The notes below the pieces were generated by a model. That model was not told where the DNA came from and ran no database searches. It saw only the letters and a program-made list of their open reading frames with translations. A DNA stretch of 64,000 nt from Marinomonas sp. CT5 (GTDB lineage: Bacteria > Pseudomonadota > Gammaproteobacteria > Pseudomonadales > Marinomonadaceae): contig NZ_CP025572.1 of NCBI RefSeq assembly GCF_018336975.1, positions 2,815,271 to 2,879,270 on the forward strand, given 5' to 3'. Position 1 is the stretch's first letter; each line of letters begins with the position of its first letter. The translations under genes were made by a program, and so were the position numbers. Of the stretch, positions 17,913 through 26,617 are shown one piece after another.

Positions 17913-18514
17913 TTTGAACCTCCCATTAATTCCATAACAGAGATGATATTTCGAGCAACATCCGTCATTCGCTGACTGCGATCCATAGCGAGTTTTCGCA
18001 GTGCTTTATAGGCTGCGGGTTCATCACATTGTTGATGCTTCATGATCAGCCCCTTTGCTTTTTCTATCAGCTTACGGTCTTCAAGTTGGCTTTTTACAGA
18101 GTCCAACTCCATCCTTAATGCTTGGAACTCTCGAAACCGCGCAATGGCAACTTGCAGCAAAGCTTTGACGCTGCCGCTATTAACGCCATCCACGACATAA
18201 GCACTCACACCAGCGCGAATAGCCGCTTCCACGTGCCGGGAATCATCTTCTTCAGCGAACATAACAATAGGACGAGGGTTATCTTTGGTAAGTCGAGACA
18301 TATTTTCTAACATATCGCGATCAGGAGATTCGATATCAATAATGACCATATCTGGCTGGCATTCAGTAACCGCTTCCGTGAGGTTTTTCGCATTCTCCAG
18401 CCGTCTAATAACACGGTAACCACTATCTATCATGGCTTGTTCTACAATGGCAGCCCTTGCAGGCTCATTATCCACAAGCATCACGGTTAATTCTTTTTCA
18501 GGGGGAGCTGACAT
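17909..18514 (-). CDS. nasT: ANTAR-domain transcription antiterminator NasT
   Basis: The 201-residue protein has an N-terminal receiver domain (TVMLVDNEP, D60 in MVIIDIESPD) and a C-terminal ANTAR RNA-binding domain at about 135-196 (RKLIEKAKGLIMKHQ, AAYKALRKLAMDRSQRMTDVA). NasT binds double-hexaloop leader RNAs and stops termination; two such leaders occur at 16448 and 8623. It is controlled by partner NasS rather than by a kinase in studied systems. It heads the nas locus and has its own sigma-54 promoter. Confidence 0.93.
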   Translation of the reverse strand: MSAPPEKELTVMLVDNEPARAAIVEQAMIDSGYRVIRRLENAKNLTEAVTECQPDMVIIDIESPDRDMLENMSRLTKDNPRPIVMFAEEDDSRHVEAAIRAGVSAYVVDGVNSGSVKALLQVAIARFREFQALRMELDSVKSQLEDRKLIEKAKGLIMKHQQCDEPAAYKALRKLAMDRSQRMTDVARNIISVMELMGGSK

Positions 18515-18558
18515 GGTGCATTCTCATAAACAAACATAAAGTGTCGTAATTAGAAAAT

Positions 18559-18573
18559 GCAAGATGTGCGCCA
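18559..18573 (-). promoter_or_regulatory. Sigma-54 promoter of nasT-nasS
   Basis: The minus strand reads TGGCGC-ACATC-TTGC-A, one mismatch to the -24 hexamer and a perfect -12 element. The predicted start near 18547 leaves a 33-nt leader, with no room for an attenuator. No terminator is visible between the LuxR gene and this promoter. Confidence 0.65.
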
Positions 18574-18702
18574 TTAGGACACACAATTTATTGGAATAAT
18601 TAGGTTAGAAATAGAGTTTTTTAGACGAATTAACTAAAAAACATTATGAAGATGATAAAGTCGAACAAAAGTAGTGCAAGAAAATATTATTAACGATCTA
18701 AA

Positions 18703-19338
18703 TTAATGCACACCATACCGAGACTGGGCTAACAAGGCTAATGCCAATCTATCTTTCGTTTTCGTTTTTTTGAAAATGGAAGTTAAATGAGCTTTCACTG
18801 TTCGCTCAGTAATATCCATTTCTTTGGCTATTTGTTTATTAGATAAACCTTTTGAAATAAACTGAGCAACACTTAACTCTCGCTCAGATAACTCTTCCAA
18901 TTCATCATTTTGAATCTCAGTGGGGACAACCGATTGCATAATCAGCTGTTGGATGAATGCCTTACCCCCCCAAATTTCACCTGAGTCCACAACTGACAAG
19001 ACTAAAGAAAGCTGTTCCTTCCCTATATAAGGTGCACATTGCCCACTCACCCCAGCGGAAAAAAGCGTCAAAGAAGCCGCTTGATTCAGCTGATTCGGAA
19101 AAACAATAATTTTCAGTTCAGGAAAGTCAGTAGACAAGGCAACAACCTCCTCAACCTGTTCTGAAAGCAAAGAGTCTTCGAGATAAATAAAGCAATATGA
19201 AAAAACAAGAAAAGTGTCTTCTAATATTTTGCGTACTTCATCAAAGGCCATAGCTCTTACTAAAGAACTTTGCTCGGAAGTAACCTGATTCCAATGTTTC
19301 CATACTGCATCGTCCGTATTCAAACACAAAATATTCAA
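18703..19338 (-). CDS. LuxR-family DNA-binding regulator with a degenerate receiver
   Basis: The 211-residue protein ends in a LuxR/GerE helix-turn-helix (LSERELSVAQFISKGLSNKQIAKEM begins near residue 148, then ERTVKAHLTSIFKK). The N-terminal half has receiver-like secondary structure, but the strand that should end in the phosphorylated Asp reads CFIYLEDSL, with no Asp at the usual point. It is probably a pseudo-receiver or an atypical one. It lies 105 nt behind lapC on the same strand, so it may regulate adhesin or secretion genes; this is inferred from position only. The upstream gap has TTGTTAACATTTGTTAACATT repeats. Confidence 0.8.
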   Translation of the reverse strand: MNILCLNTDDAVWKHWNQVTSEQSSLVRAMAFDEVRKILEDTFLVFSYCFIYLEDSLLSEQVEEVVALSTDFPELKIIVFPNQLNQAASLTLFSAGVSGQCAPYIGKEQLSLVLSVVDSGEIWGGKAFIQQLIMQSVVPTEIQNDELEELSERELSVAQFISKGLSNKQIAKEMDITERTVKAHLTSIFKKTKTKDRLALALLAQSRYGVH

Positions 19339-19443
19339 AATAATCCTCGTCCTATCAAGTTCGATGCGACCATTTTAACCAGCAAATAATAGCGAATTGT
19401 TAACATTTGTTAACATTGATTACATTAGAAAATAAATTTGTAA

Positions 19444-20772
19444 TTATCTCTCACGCAACGCATTCTGTTTTGCCTTTAAAATCGGTTTTAATAAATAATC
19501 CAACAGGGTTTTCTTACCTGTAATAATATCTACACTTGCCTGCATACCAGGAATAATAGGTAAAGGTGACTCTTTTGTACCTAGATAGTTTTTATCCGTT
19601 CTTACACGGACTAAATAAAAACTGTTGCCTTCCTCATCTAAAATTGTATCGGCACTGATGTTTTCAACCACACCATGCAAACCACCAAAAATTGCAAAAT
19701 CGTAGGCTGATAATTTCACCACGGCACTCAAACTAGGCTTAATAAAACCAATGTTTTCTGGGCGTACTTTGGCTTCTATTAAGAGCGAATCCTCTATTGG
19801 TACGATTTCAAGCAAATTCATCCCAGGCCGGATAACACCACCGACGGTATTAATTTGAATTTGCTTAACGATACCCTTAACAGGAGAGCGAACTTGGGTT
19901 CTTGATACCTTATCTTCAAGAGAAACATTTGATTCTTTTAGCTGGTCTAATTTGCTTTTTACTTTGGTCAAATCTTCTTGCGCATCCGCTCGAAATTTCG
20001 CTTCACTCTGCTGTAAATTACTTTGTGCTTCTTTTAAAGCGGAACGGGCACGTGGAATAGCAAGTTCTGTAGCTTCTAAATCCCCTTGCAATTGATTTAC
20101 ATCTCTCTCTAGCTGAAGCAGCTCTACCCTAGAAACAGCACCTTGTTCAAACGCTGGTCGTGTTAAATTCAGCTCTTCTTTCGAAAATTTATAACTCTTC
20201 TTCAAATTGTCTCGCTTAGCTTCTAACTCAACAATTTCCTGTTTTTTCTGCTCTATCTGCTGCTGAAATGATGACTGATTTGTTCGTAAAGATTCTAATC
20301 GATTGTTGTATAAGTCTAATTCGCGACTCACAACAGAGGGATGCTCTTTTTTTATTTCAGGATCAAATTCAGGTTTTTTACCGTACGATTCAGCTTGCAA
20401 ACGCGTAGCACGAACTTGCAAATTGATCGATTCAGCTTGCTGTTCACGCAGTGAAGAAACGGCTTCAGTATTTTCAATGGTCATTAATACCTGATCCGTA
20501 TCGACTACCTGACCCACTTTGACATTAATTTCTTTAAGAATCCCACCTTCTAGGTTTTGAATTTGTTGCACTTGGCTGGAAGGAATCACCTTGCCTTCGC
20601 CCACCGTTACCTCATCCAGTGACGTATAGTAAGCCCACACTAAAGCTGATGAGATAAAAAGAAAAATCACCCAAAGGATAATTCGACCACCACGCGGTGT
20701 TTTTAGCATCAAAGCAGCATTTCGATCTGTTAAATATTCTAAATCTTGTTGCGATATCGGCTTTTTACTCAT
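19444..20772 (-). CDS. lapC: Type I secretion membrane-fusion protein, LapC-like (HlyD family)
   Basis: The periplasmic adaptor joins the inner-membrane ABC exporter to an outer-membrane TolC-type channel. The 442-residue protein has one N-terminal membrane helix (IILWVIFLFISSALVWAYY, about 31-49), a lipoyl/barrel segment (VIPSSQVQQIQNLEGGILKEI), a long coiled coil at about 105-280 rich in Q and E, and the closing barrel (VRSPVKGIVKQIQINTVGG). Its ATG overlaps the LapB stop (TAATG). The LapG/LapD genes nearby point to a giant adhesin as cargo. The outer-membrane component is not in the window. Confidence 0.92.
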   Translation of the reverse strand: MSKKPISQQDLEYLTDRNAALMLKTPRGGRIILWVIFLFISSALVWAYYTSLDEVTVGEGKVIPSSQVQQIQNLEGGILKEINVKVGQVVDTDQVLMTIENTEAVSSLREQQAESINLQVRATRLQAESYGKKPEFDPEIKKEHPSVVSRELDLYNNRLESLRTNQSSFQQQIEQKKQEIVELEAKRDNLKKSYKFSKEELNLTRPAFEQGAVSRVELLQLERDVNQLQGDLEATELAIPRARSALKEAQSNLQQSEAKFRADAQEDLTKVKSKLDQLKESNVSLEDKVSRTQVRSPVKGIVKQIQINTVGGVIRPGMNLLEIVPIEDSLLIEAKVRPENIGFIKPSLSAVVKLSAYDFAIFGGLHGVVENISADTILDEEGNSFYLVRVRTDKNYLGTKESPLPIIPGMQASVDIITGKKTLLDYLLKPILKAKQNALRER

Positions 20773-23060
20773 TAGCTAACCTTCAATTTGCCTTGACGAA
20801 GCGCCTCATGTACCTGCGCTTTTGGACCATCTGCAATTAATCGACCATTATCCATAACGATAATTCTATCTACCATGTCCAGCATTGAGGCCTTATGCGT
20901 AATCAGAATTAAAGTCTTGTCTTTAATTCCATCTATTAACCGACGCTTCATTCGAGACTCTGTGGTGTTATCCATTGAAGCCGTGGGTTCATCTAAAATC
21001 AAAATAGGTGGATCAAATAATAATGCCCTAGCAATGGCAATACTTTGACGCTGGCCTCCTGATAGTGAAGCGCCACGCTCACCAACAATACTGTCTAAAC
21101 CACTCGGTTTACGATTAGCAAACTCTGAAACACCAGATAAATCCGCTGCTCGAATGATGGCATCATCTTCCATATAAGGCACACCCATGACGATATTATC
21201 CTTAATCGAGCCATAGAATAAATTAACGTCTTGCGACACAGAGCCAACATTACGACGTAAATCGGTTGGATTCACTTGACGCAAATCCACACCATCAATT
21301 CTTATCGCTCCACTGTCAGGCGTATATAGGCCAGTCATGAGCTTGCCAAGTGTCGACTTTCCTGAGCCAATCCGACCAATAATAGCGACTTTTTCCCCTG
21401 CCTTAATGTTAATATTAATCGCACTTACAGCCGCTTGCTCTTGCTCTGGATAAGAGAAGTTTACTCCTTCAAACTGAAAATCCCCCTTAAATAAAGGACG
21501 ATGAACAAATTTCACGTTATCAGGTTTTTCAACTGGCGAGGACATGATTTCGTTAAGCGAAGTGAAAGCCGATTTTGCTTGGTTATAACGTGTTGCTAGA
21601 CTGGCCACTTGCGCCATTGGACCAAGCGCCCTCCCTGTTAGCATCACCGAAGCCACCAGAGCCCCCATACTCATATTGCCTTCAGATATTTGATATACCC
21701 CAACAATCACAATGATAACGGTTGTAAGCTGTTGCGCTACCATGGCAAAAGAGGATGAAGACTGAGATAACTGACGCGTTTTCACTCCCCAATCAGCAAT
21801 ATTACCAACCGCACTTTCCCATTGCTTTTGCATCACTCCTTCAGCGTTATTCAACTTGACACTTTCCGCGTTGTATAAACTCTCAATCAATACTGCATTC
21901 TTTTGCGAGGCAGTCTTTTGACTCTCCTCAATCGACCTTCGCAACGGAATTTGGATGATAATGCTATAAAGAACAATCAGGAAAATGGTGATAATAGGAA
22001 TGTAACCAACCGGACCACCAATCAGCCATATCACACCAATAATCAAAAACATAAACGGGATATCGACCAGAGTGGTTATCGATGCTGAAGTAATAAAGTC
22101 TCGAATACTTTCGAATTCCTGAAGGTTTTTAGCAAAGGCACCAACAGACTTAGGCCTTGACGCCATTGTAATGTTATTCACTTTAGAAAAAATGGCCGCT
22201 GAAATTAGTATGTCGGACTTTTTACCAGCAATATCAATAAAATAAGCGCGTAGCGTTCTCAATAAAAAATCAAACAGATACACAACAGCGGCACCAATAG
22301 CCAACACCCAGAGCGTATCAAAGGCATTATTTGGCACCACTCGATCATAAACATTCATCACAAATAAAGGGCTGGCTACTGCAAAGATGTTAATGAGTAA
22401 AGAGGCAATAAAAACATCCCGATAAATTCGCCAAGAACTGACAACAGTCCCCCAAAACCAATGGCTTTTTTTATTCTCTTCTTCGTCGTTTTTTTCTGAG
22501 CGCTTATCAAATTGGTATAACGGACGAACAAAAAAGCAATATCCCGTGAAAGATTCTGCAAGTTGATCCACAGAAAGAACAAGTTCACCTTCTCCGGATT
22601 CAGGGCGGAGTATCTTCGCTGTTCCGTTTTCTTTATTAAACTCCAGCAAAATACAAGCCTGCTGGTCTTTTAATAAAAGCACAGCGGGGAGCACCATGTC
22701 AGGAATTTTTGCTAAAGGACGTTTAACAAAGCGAGCACTAATACCTATTCGCTTAGCAGCACGTTGGAAAAGTGCTGGCGTCATTGCATTATCAGTAATA
22801 GGCAAACCTGCAGAGATGCCATCTGCAGTAAAAGGGTTATGAAAATATTTACTTAATAATACCAAGCAATCCAATAGAGGATCAGGATACTCCAACGAAG
22901 TGCCCTGCGTATTCCATTGTGCGGACGTGGCTTTTAAAGCCTCTTGATTTTCATTTTTAGTTACAGCTTCATCTGATTCATTAACAACTTCATTCTGTTC
23001 ATAAGAATCATTGTCTAAAGGTGACGAAGAGCTCTGTTCTGAACGATCAGAGTCAGACAT
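20772..23060 (-). CDS. lapB: Type I secretion ABC exporter, LapB-like
   Basis: The 762-residue exporter has an acidic N-terminal tail (1-55), a C39-peptidase-like domain (about 58-190), six membrane helices (about 215-460) and an ATPase. The ATPase has Walker A GRIGSGKST, signature LSGGQRQSIAIARAL, Walker B ILILDEPTASMD and the H-loop ITHKAS. In the C39-like domain a Cys is present (C65 in LLDCLVLL), but the segment that should hold the catalytic His reads DQQACILLEF. The domain is therefore likely a non-cleaving substrate-binding type, as expected for RTX-adhesin exporters. Confidence 0.93.
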   Translation of the reverse strand: MSDSDRSEQSSSSPLDNDSYEQNEVVNESDEAVTKNENQEALKATSAQWNTQGTSLEYPDPLLDCLVLLSKYFHNPFTADGISAGLPITDNAMTPALFQRAAKRIGISARFVKRPLAKIPDMVLPAVLLLKDQQACILLEFNKENGTAKILRPESGEGELVLSVDQLAESFTGYCFFVRPLYQFDKRSEKNDEEENKKSHWFWGTVVSSWRIYRDVFIASLLINIFAVASPLFVMNVYDRVVPNNAFDTLWVLAIGAAVVYLFDFLLRTLRAYFIDIAGKKSDILISAAIFSKVNNITMASRPKSVGAFAKNLQEFESIRDFITSASITTLVDIPFMFLIIGVIWLIGGPVGYIPIITIFLIVLYSIIIQIPLRRSIEESQKTASQKNAVLIESLYNAESVKLNNAEGVMQKQWESAVGNIADWGVKTRQLSQSSSSFAMVAQQLTTVIIVIVGVYQISEGNMSMGALVASVMLTGRALGPMAQVASLATRYNQAKSAFTSLNEIMSSPVEKPDNVKFVHRPLFKGDFQFEGVNFSYPEQEQAAVSAININIKAGEKVAIIGRIGSGKSTLGKLMTGLYTPDSGAIRIDGVDLRQVNPTDLRRNVGSVSQDVNLFYGSIKDNIVMGVPYMEDDAIIRAADLSGVSEFANRKPSGLDSIVGERGASLSGGQRQSIAIARALLFDPPILILDEPTASMDNTTESRMKRRLIDGIKDKTLILITHKASMLDMVDRIIVMDNGRLIADGPKAQVHEALRQGKLKVS

Positions 23061-23200
23061 ACTCTATATTCTCCTAAACCTACTGGAAACATGGTTACAA
23101 ACCAACAGAAAACTGGCTATAGCCTAGAATAGTGTTTATTAAGTAATATGGGAAGCTAAGAACCACTCTAGTACAAATTGAAACATAGAAGGAAATCAAT

Positions 23201-23572
23201 ATGCTATATGCAAAAGTCGATGACAAAGGCGTAATTATTGATGTCGCCACATCACAATCTGACGAATTTAAATTGTTAGTTGCGCCAAATGACCCGACCG
23301 TTGCTCGCATCCTCGAAAAAAAATTCACTTCATCCCATGCTAGTACTCAAAAAATACTCGAAAGTTCAGATTCAGACATGATGAGGATACTAGAAGACCT
23401 TGTCGACCTGTTGACAGAAAAAAGATTGATTCAATTTACAGAGTTACCTCTAGCGGCACAGAAAAAGCTACTAGGAAGAAAATGGGTGCGTGAGGTTCAT
23501 AGTGGCAATGATGAAGGGCTAATGATTGATCATTACCCTATCGGCGGTGATGATGAAGATGCTTTGATTTAA
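23201..23572 (+). CDS. Conserved small acidic protein ('tryptophan synthase beta like' family), function unknown
   Basis: The 123-residue protein begins MLYAKVDDKGVIIDVA and has a helical centre SDMMRILEDLVDLLTEKRLI followed by FTELPLAAQKKLLGR and an acidic tail (GGDDEDALI). Proteins of this pattern are widespread in Pseudomonas-like bacteria and are often labelled 'tryptophan synthase subunit beta like'. Nothing here resembles TrpB and the label should not be trusted. It lies alone on the plus strand, divergent from lapB and convergent with lapD. The start follows AGAAGGAAATCAAT, a good ribosome binding site. Confidence 0.75.
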   Translation: MLYAKVDDKGVIIDVATSQSDEFKLLVAPNDPTVARILEKKFTSSHASTQKILESSDSDMMRILEDLVDLLTEKRLIQFTELPLAAQKKLLGRKWVREVHSGNDEGLMIDHYPIGGDDEDALI

Positions 23573-23599
23573 ATGCTTAAATACACCATCTAAGCATTT
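23571..23599. terminator. Hairpin between convergent genes (small acidic protein / lapD)
   Basis: AAATGCTTA (23571-23579) and TAAGCATTT (23591-23599) form a 9-bp stem with an 11-nt loop directly after the plus-strand stop codon. There is no T-run, so it may act with rho or as a bidirectional stabiliser. A second weaker repeat (AGGT/ACCT) follows at about 23608-23623. Confidence 0.45.
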
Positions 23600-23622
23600 C
23601 AGCAAGATAGGTAGCAAGAAAC

Positions 23623-25572
23623 CTACATATCTTGCGCACGCCCCACTAGGAAACCTTGCCCACCTGTAACATCAAAACGTTTCAAGGCCGATAGTTGTGC
23701 TTCGTTTTCAATGCCCGTTGCGATGACATCTATATTTAAGCTGCTAAACATCTTACAAAGGGTATGCATAAAGAAAGCATCAGATTCTTTTCCTGCTGCC
23801 ATGCGTGTATAAGATGCATCTACTTTCACATAGTTTGGCATAAGAGTTTGCAAGTATTGAAAAGCCGAGAACTGTTTGCCGACATTATCTATACCAAATA
23901 AAACATTCTGGGCTCTTAACATTTGAGCCAGAGCATTAGCCTGCTCTTCTTCATTCAACACATTCCGCTCAGATATTTCAAACATCAACTTATTTTTAAT
24001 GTCAGAGCTAAGTACACTCAAGGTCTTATTCAACCACTCAATAAAATCGGGTTTGCCATATGAAGAAGCAGACAAATTTACTGTTAAAGGAACGCCCAAG
24101 TCCTTACTTTTAATGTATTCAATAACGCGGGTGATAATGACCTTATCAATACCGCTCGCCAAATCGAACTGTTCAGCTAAGCTGATAAAATAACCAGCAT
24201 GATACTCTTTACCTTTATAAGTGAGTCCCATAAATACTTCTTCATGAAGAACATCAGACGAATCTTCTAATGAAGCCACTATTTGTTTTTTCAAATGAAA
24301 AGCAGACTCAGCAATGGCGGACTCTAAAATCTCCTTCCACGCCGTTCTGTTTAGGGTCATATTTTGGCTCGCATTGAGATCATAAACCTTGGAGGTATTC
24401 ATCCCTTCGCGCTTCGCCTCACGCAATGCGGCATCCGCTCGAGACATAGCACCTGATAACTCAATACTGCCGTCAATGGAGATCGCGCCAATATTAGCAA
24501 CAGACTGAGAGTAGCTGATGCTAGCAGTGCTCAGTTCCACGAGTTCCTCTAAAATTTCGTCGACCACTTGCTTAAGGTCTTCATGACCGATATCTGGAAT
24601 TAACAAGACAAAATCTGCGCCAGATAAACGTGCTAACGTCGCAACGGAGGACAGTGACGCTACTTTTGCGCTTAAAATATCCGCAGCGGATTGAATAAAA
24701 ATATCCGCCGACTCATACCCATATTCATTATTTAACTTAGCTAAATCTGCCAAGTTAATTAACACTAAGCCATCAATACCACGTTCTCGGGCGGAGAAAT
24801 GTGACTTGATCTGACTTTCAAAAAAGTGCCTGTTTCCAAGGCCACTAACCGGGTCTTTAAATGCTTTTGCTTGCAACCATTTAGCTGTTTCTAACTCTGA
24901 GGCAAACTCTTTTTCTAGTTTATCTGCCATGCGGTTCATTGATAAAACGACCGACTTTAGCTCTCTTGTTTTAGGAATCTTAGTCATTTTAGTAAAACGA
25001 CGCTGCTGAATAGCTTCGGCTTGTTTTTCAAGCTCAGCCAAGGGACGAAACAAATAACGAAGCGCAATACCTCCCGAAACAAGAGTCACTGCACCGATGA
25101 TAAAAAACGAAATTAACAAATCACGAGAAGCCAGCCAAAGCTGATTATAAGCATATCCGGCACTGCCAGTGATGTAGACTTGCCCAAGCTCATTCCAGCC
25201 ATTTGATATAATCGCTTTAGCCACGGGCACCTTAAAGTCAATCAGGTCAATGAACCAAGCTGGAACACCATCAATTTTAGTTTTATTGGAACGAACAATA
25301 TTCTTGTCAGTATCGTAAACATGAATTTTTACCTCTGAGAAATACCCACTATCAAACACGGCATTAATACTGCTTTGTACCGAGGCATAGTCCTCTAAAG
25401 CCATAAAGTCCGATACCGACATACTTAGAGACGTCGCTGAATCTTGAGTCGTCGACTCCAGTTGCCCAATTAAATAACCTTTTGTGGTGTTAAAATTAAT
25501 TCCCATCACAACAGCAAGCATCAATGAAAATATGGCAACAATCGTCATCATTAATTGGCGAAACAGCGTCAT
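23623..25572 (-). CDS. lapD: LapD-like c-di-GMP receptor (degenerate GGDEF-EAL)
   Basis: LapD spans the inner membrane and, when bound to c-di-GMP, sequesters the protease LapG so that the surface adhesin is kept. The 649-residue protein has a membrane helix (9-26), a periplasmic LapD/MoxY domain (about 27-148) with W126 in the SNGWNELG motif expected to contact LapG, a second helix (about 152-172), HAMP, GGDEF and EAL domains. Both enzymes look dead: the GGDEF signature is SGADF (317-321) and the EAL signature reads EEVFM (444-448). It starts 10 nt after lapG. Confidence 0.93.
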   Translation of the reverse strand: MTLFRQLMMTIVAIFSLMLAVVMGINFNTTKGYLIGQLESTTQDSATSLSMSVSDFMALEDYASVQSSINAVFDSGYFSEVKIHVYDTDKNIVRSNKTKIDGVPAWFIDLIDFKVPVAKAIISNGWNELGQVYITGSAGYAYNQLWLASRDLLISFFIIGAVTLVSGGIALRYLFRPLAELEKQAEAIQQRRFTKMTKIPKTRELKSVVLSMNRMADKLEKEFASELETAKWLQAKAFKDPVSGLGNRHFFESQIKSHFSARERGIDGLVLINLADLAKLNNEYGYESADIFIQSAADILSAKVASLSSVATLARLSGADFVLLIPDIGHEDLKQVVDEILEELVELSTASISYSQSVANIGAISIDGSIELSGAMSRADAALREAKREGMNTSKVYDLNASQNMTLNRTAWKEILESAIAESAFHLKKQIVASLEDSSDVLHEEVFMGLTYKGKEYHAGYFISLAEQFDLASGIDKVIITRVIEYIKSKDLGVPLTVNLSASSYGKPDFIEWLNKTLSVLSSDIKNKLMFEISERNVLNEEEQANALAQMLRAQNVLFGIDNVGKQFSAFQYLQTLMPNYVKVDASYTRMAAGKESDAFFMHTLCKMFSSLNIDVIATGIENEAQLSALKRFDVTGGQGFLVGRAQDM

Positions 25573-25582
25573 CCAATTTCTC

Positions 25583-26272
25583 CTAATTTGTCATCGTTTT
25601 AAAACGATTATTTAAATCTGTCCACAAGCTCAACCGCGAAGAGCCACCAACCAATACACCACGCCCTTTTTCTTTTGAAAGCCAAAGGTTTTCTGCATTA
25701 AAGGAATAAATAGGCAACAGATCCTTCCGCTGCGTCGCCGGTTTTAGTTCTTTATCTAAATTATCAAGCACGACTGGGACAGAGGTTGGCTTGAGATAGT
25801 AGGCCAAAACCATATGATGTTGATTCAACTTCAACGCCTTAACATATACTAAACGGAGATTTTCATCAGGAACGCCAAGCTCTCTAAGCGTGAAGTATTT
25901 AGCGATCGTAAAGTCTTCACAGTCGCCCGCTTGCATTCCTAAAAACTCTATCGGAGTCGCCCAATAATCCTCTTTTCCCCATAAAGTCATATCGTCGACA
26001 AAATCCATTTGATTAAAGAAATCATTAACTTTAGTAAGCTTATCAACGATTGATAAGGACTGAGATTCATTGATCAGCCTTCGCCAAGTCAAAATACGTT
26101 TTTCAGCACTCGCGCCGTAAACTGCAGCCGCTTCCTTAGCCAATTTTTTGTATTTCTCAGAGACATCGGCATACAACCACCAATGTGGTAAAAAACACAT
26201 AATAAGAAACACACAAACTAAACGCTTGGTGCTTCTTATGTGTGAAAAAAACGAACCTAATCGTTTTATCAC
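25583..26272 (-). CDS. lapG: LapG-like periplasmic cysteine protease
   Basis: LapG cuts the N-terminal retention module of the Lap adhesin to release cells from biofilm. From the chosen GTG at 26272 the triad would be C118 (AGDCEDF), H153 (NQHHMVL) and D170 (VVLDNLD), with D117/E119 beside the Cys matching the calcium site of known LapG. A signal sequence (KRLVCVFLIMCFLPHWWLYA) precedes residue 36. The frame is open up to 26401, but that extension lies inside the DUF1244 gene and is not signal-like. The GTG has a weak ribosome binding site, so the start is not settled. 230 residues. Confidence 0.88.
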   Translation of the reverse strand: MIKRLGSFFSHIRSTKRLVCVFLIMCFLPHWWLYADVSEKYKKLAKEAAAVYGASAEKRILTWRRLINESQSLSIVDKLTKVNDFFNQMDFVDDMTLWGKEDYWATPIEFLGMQAGDCEDFTIAKYFTLRELGVPDENLRLVYVKALKLNQHHMVLAYYLKPTSVPVVLDNLDKELKPATQRKDLLPIYSFNAENLWLSKEKGRGVLVGGSSRLSLWTDLNNRFKTMTN

Positions 26273-26279
26273 TTCAATA

Positions 26280-26576
26280 TTACTTGTCTGACTTAGACTT
26301 TGCATTAAACGCAGCCAGTTGCTCTGCTGTGGCTTCAGGCTGGTACTTAGCCTTCCAAGCTTCGTAAGGTTCGCCATAGACGAACTCACGCGCCTCATCA
26401 TAGTCTATCTGTACACCTTGCTGTTCAGCCTCGGCCATATACCACTTACTTAAACAGTTACGACAAAAACCAGCCAAATTCATTAGATCAATGTTTTGTA
26501 CTGACTTATTGTCATCTAGGTGTTTCAAAAGTCGACGCAATACGGCCGCTTCAATTTCAGTTTGTTTAGTACTCAT
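26280..26576 (-). CDS. DUF1244 family protein
   Basis: The protein matches DUF1244 (SMc04008-like): EAAVLRRLLKHLDDN, the conserved NLAGFCRNCLSKWYM with two cysteines (about residues 37 and 40), and the YGEPYEAWKAKYQ segment. Function is unknown; the family is small, helical and cytoplasmic. The ATG at 26576 gives the usual MSTKQTEIE opening and 98 residues; a longer frame from 26615 is not supported. It sits between the DTW gene and lapG on one strand, with 7 nt to the lapG GTG. Confidence 0.85.
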   Translation of the reverse strand: MSTKQTEIEAAVLRRLLKHLDDNKSVQNIDLMNLAGFCRNCLSKWYMAEAEQQGVQIDYDEAREFVYGEPYEAWKAKYQPEATAEQLAAFNAKSKSDK

Positions 26577-26617
26577 AAAGGTCAAAATCTCTCTGTTTTC
26601 AGATAACCGATTCACGG

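Noticed and set aside
23095..23328. 77-residue minus-strand frame between lapB and the small acidic protein
   Set aside because: It covers the divergent promoter region and the start of the plus-strand gene, with no support.
26273..26401. Longer start for LapG
   Set aside because: The extension lies inside the DUF1244 gene and is not signal-like; the GTG at 26272 gives a signal sequence soon after.
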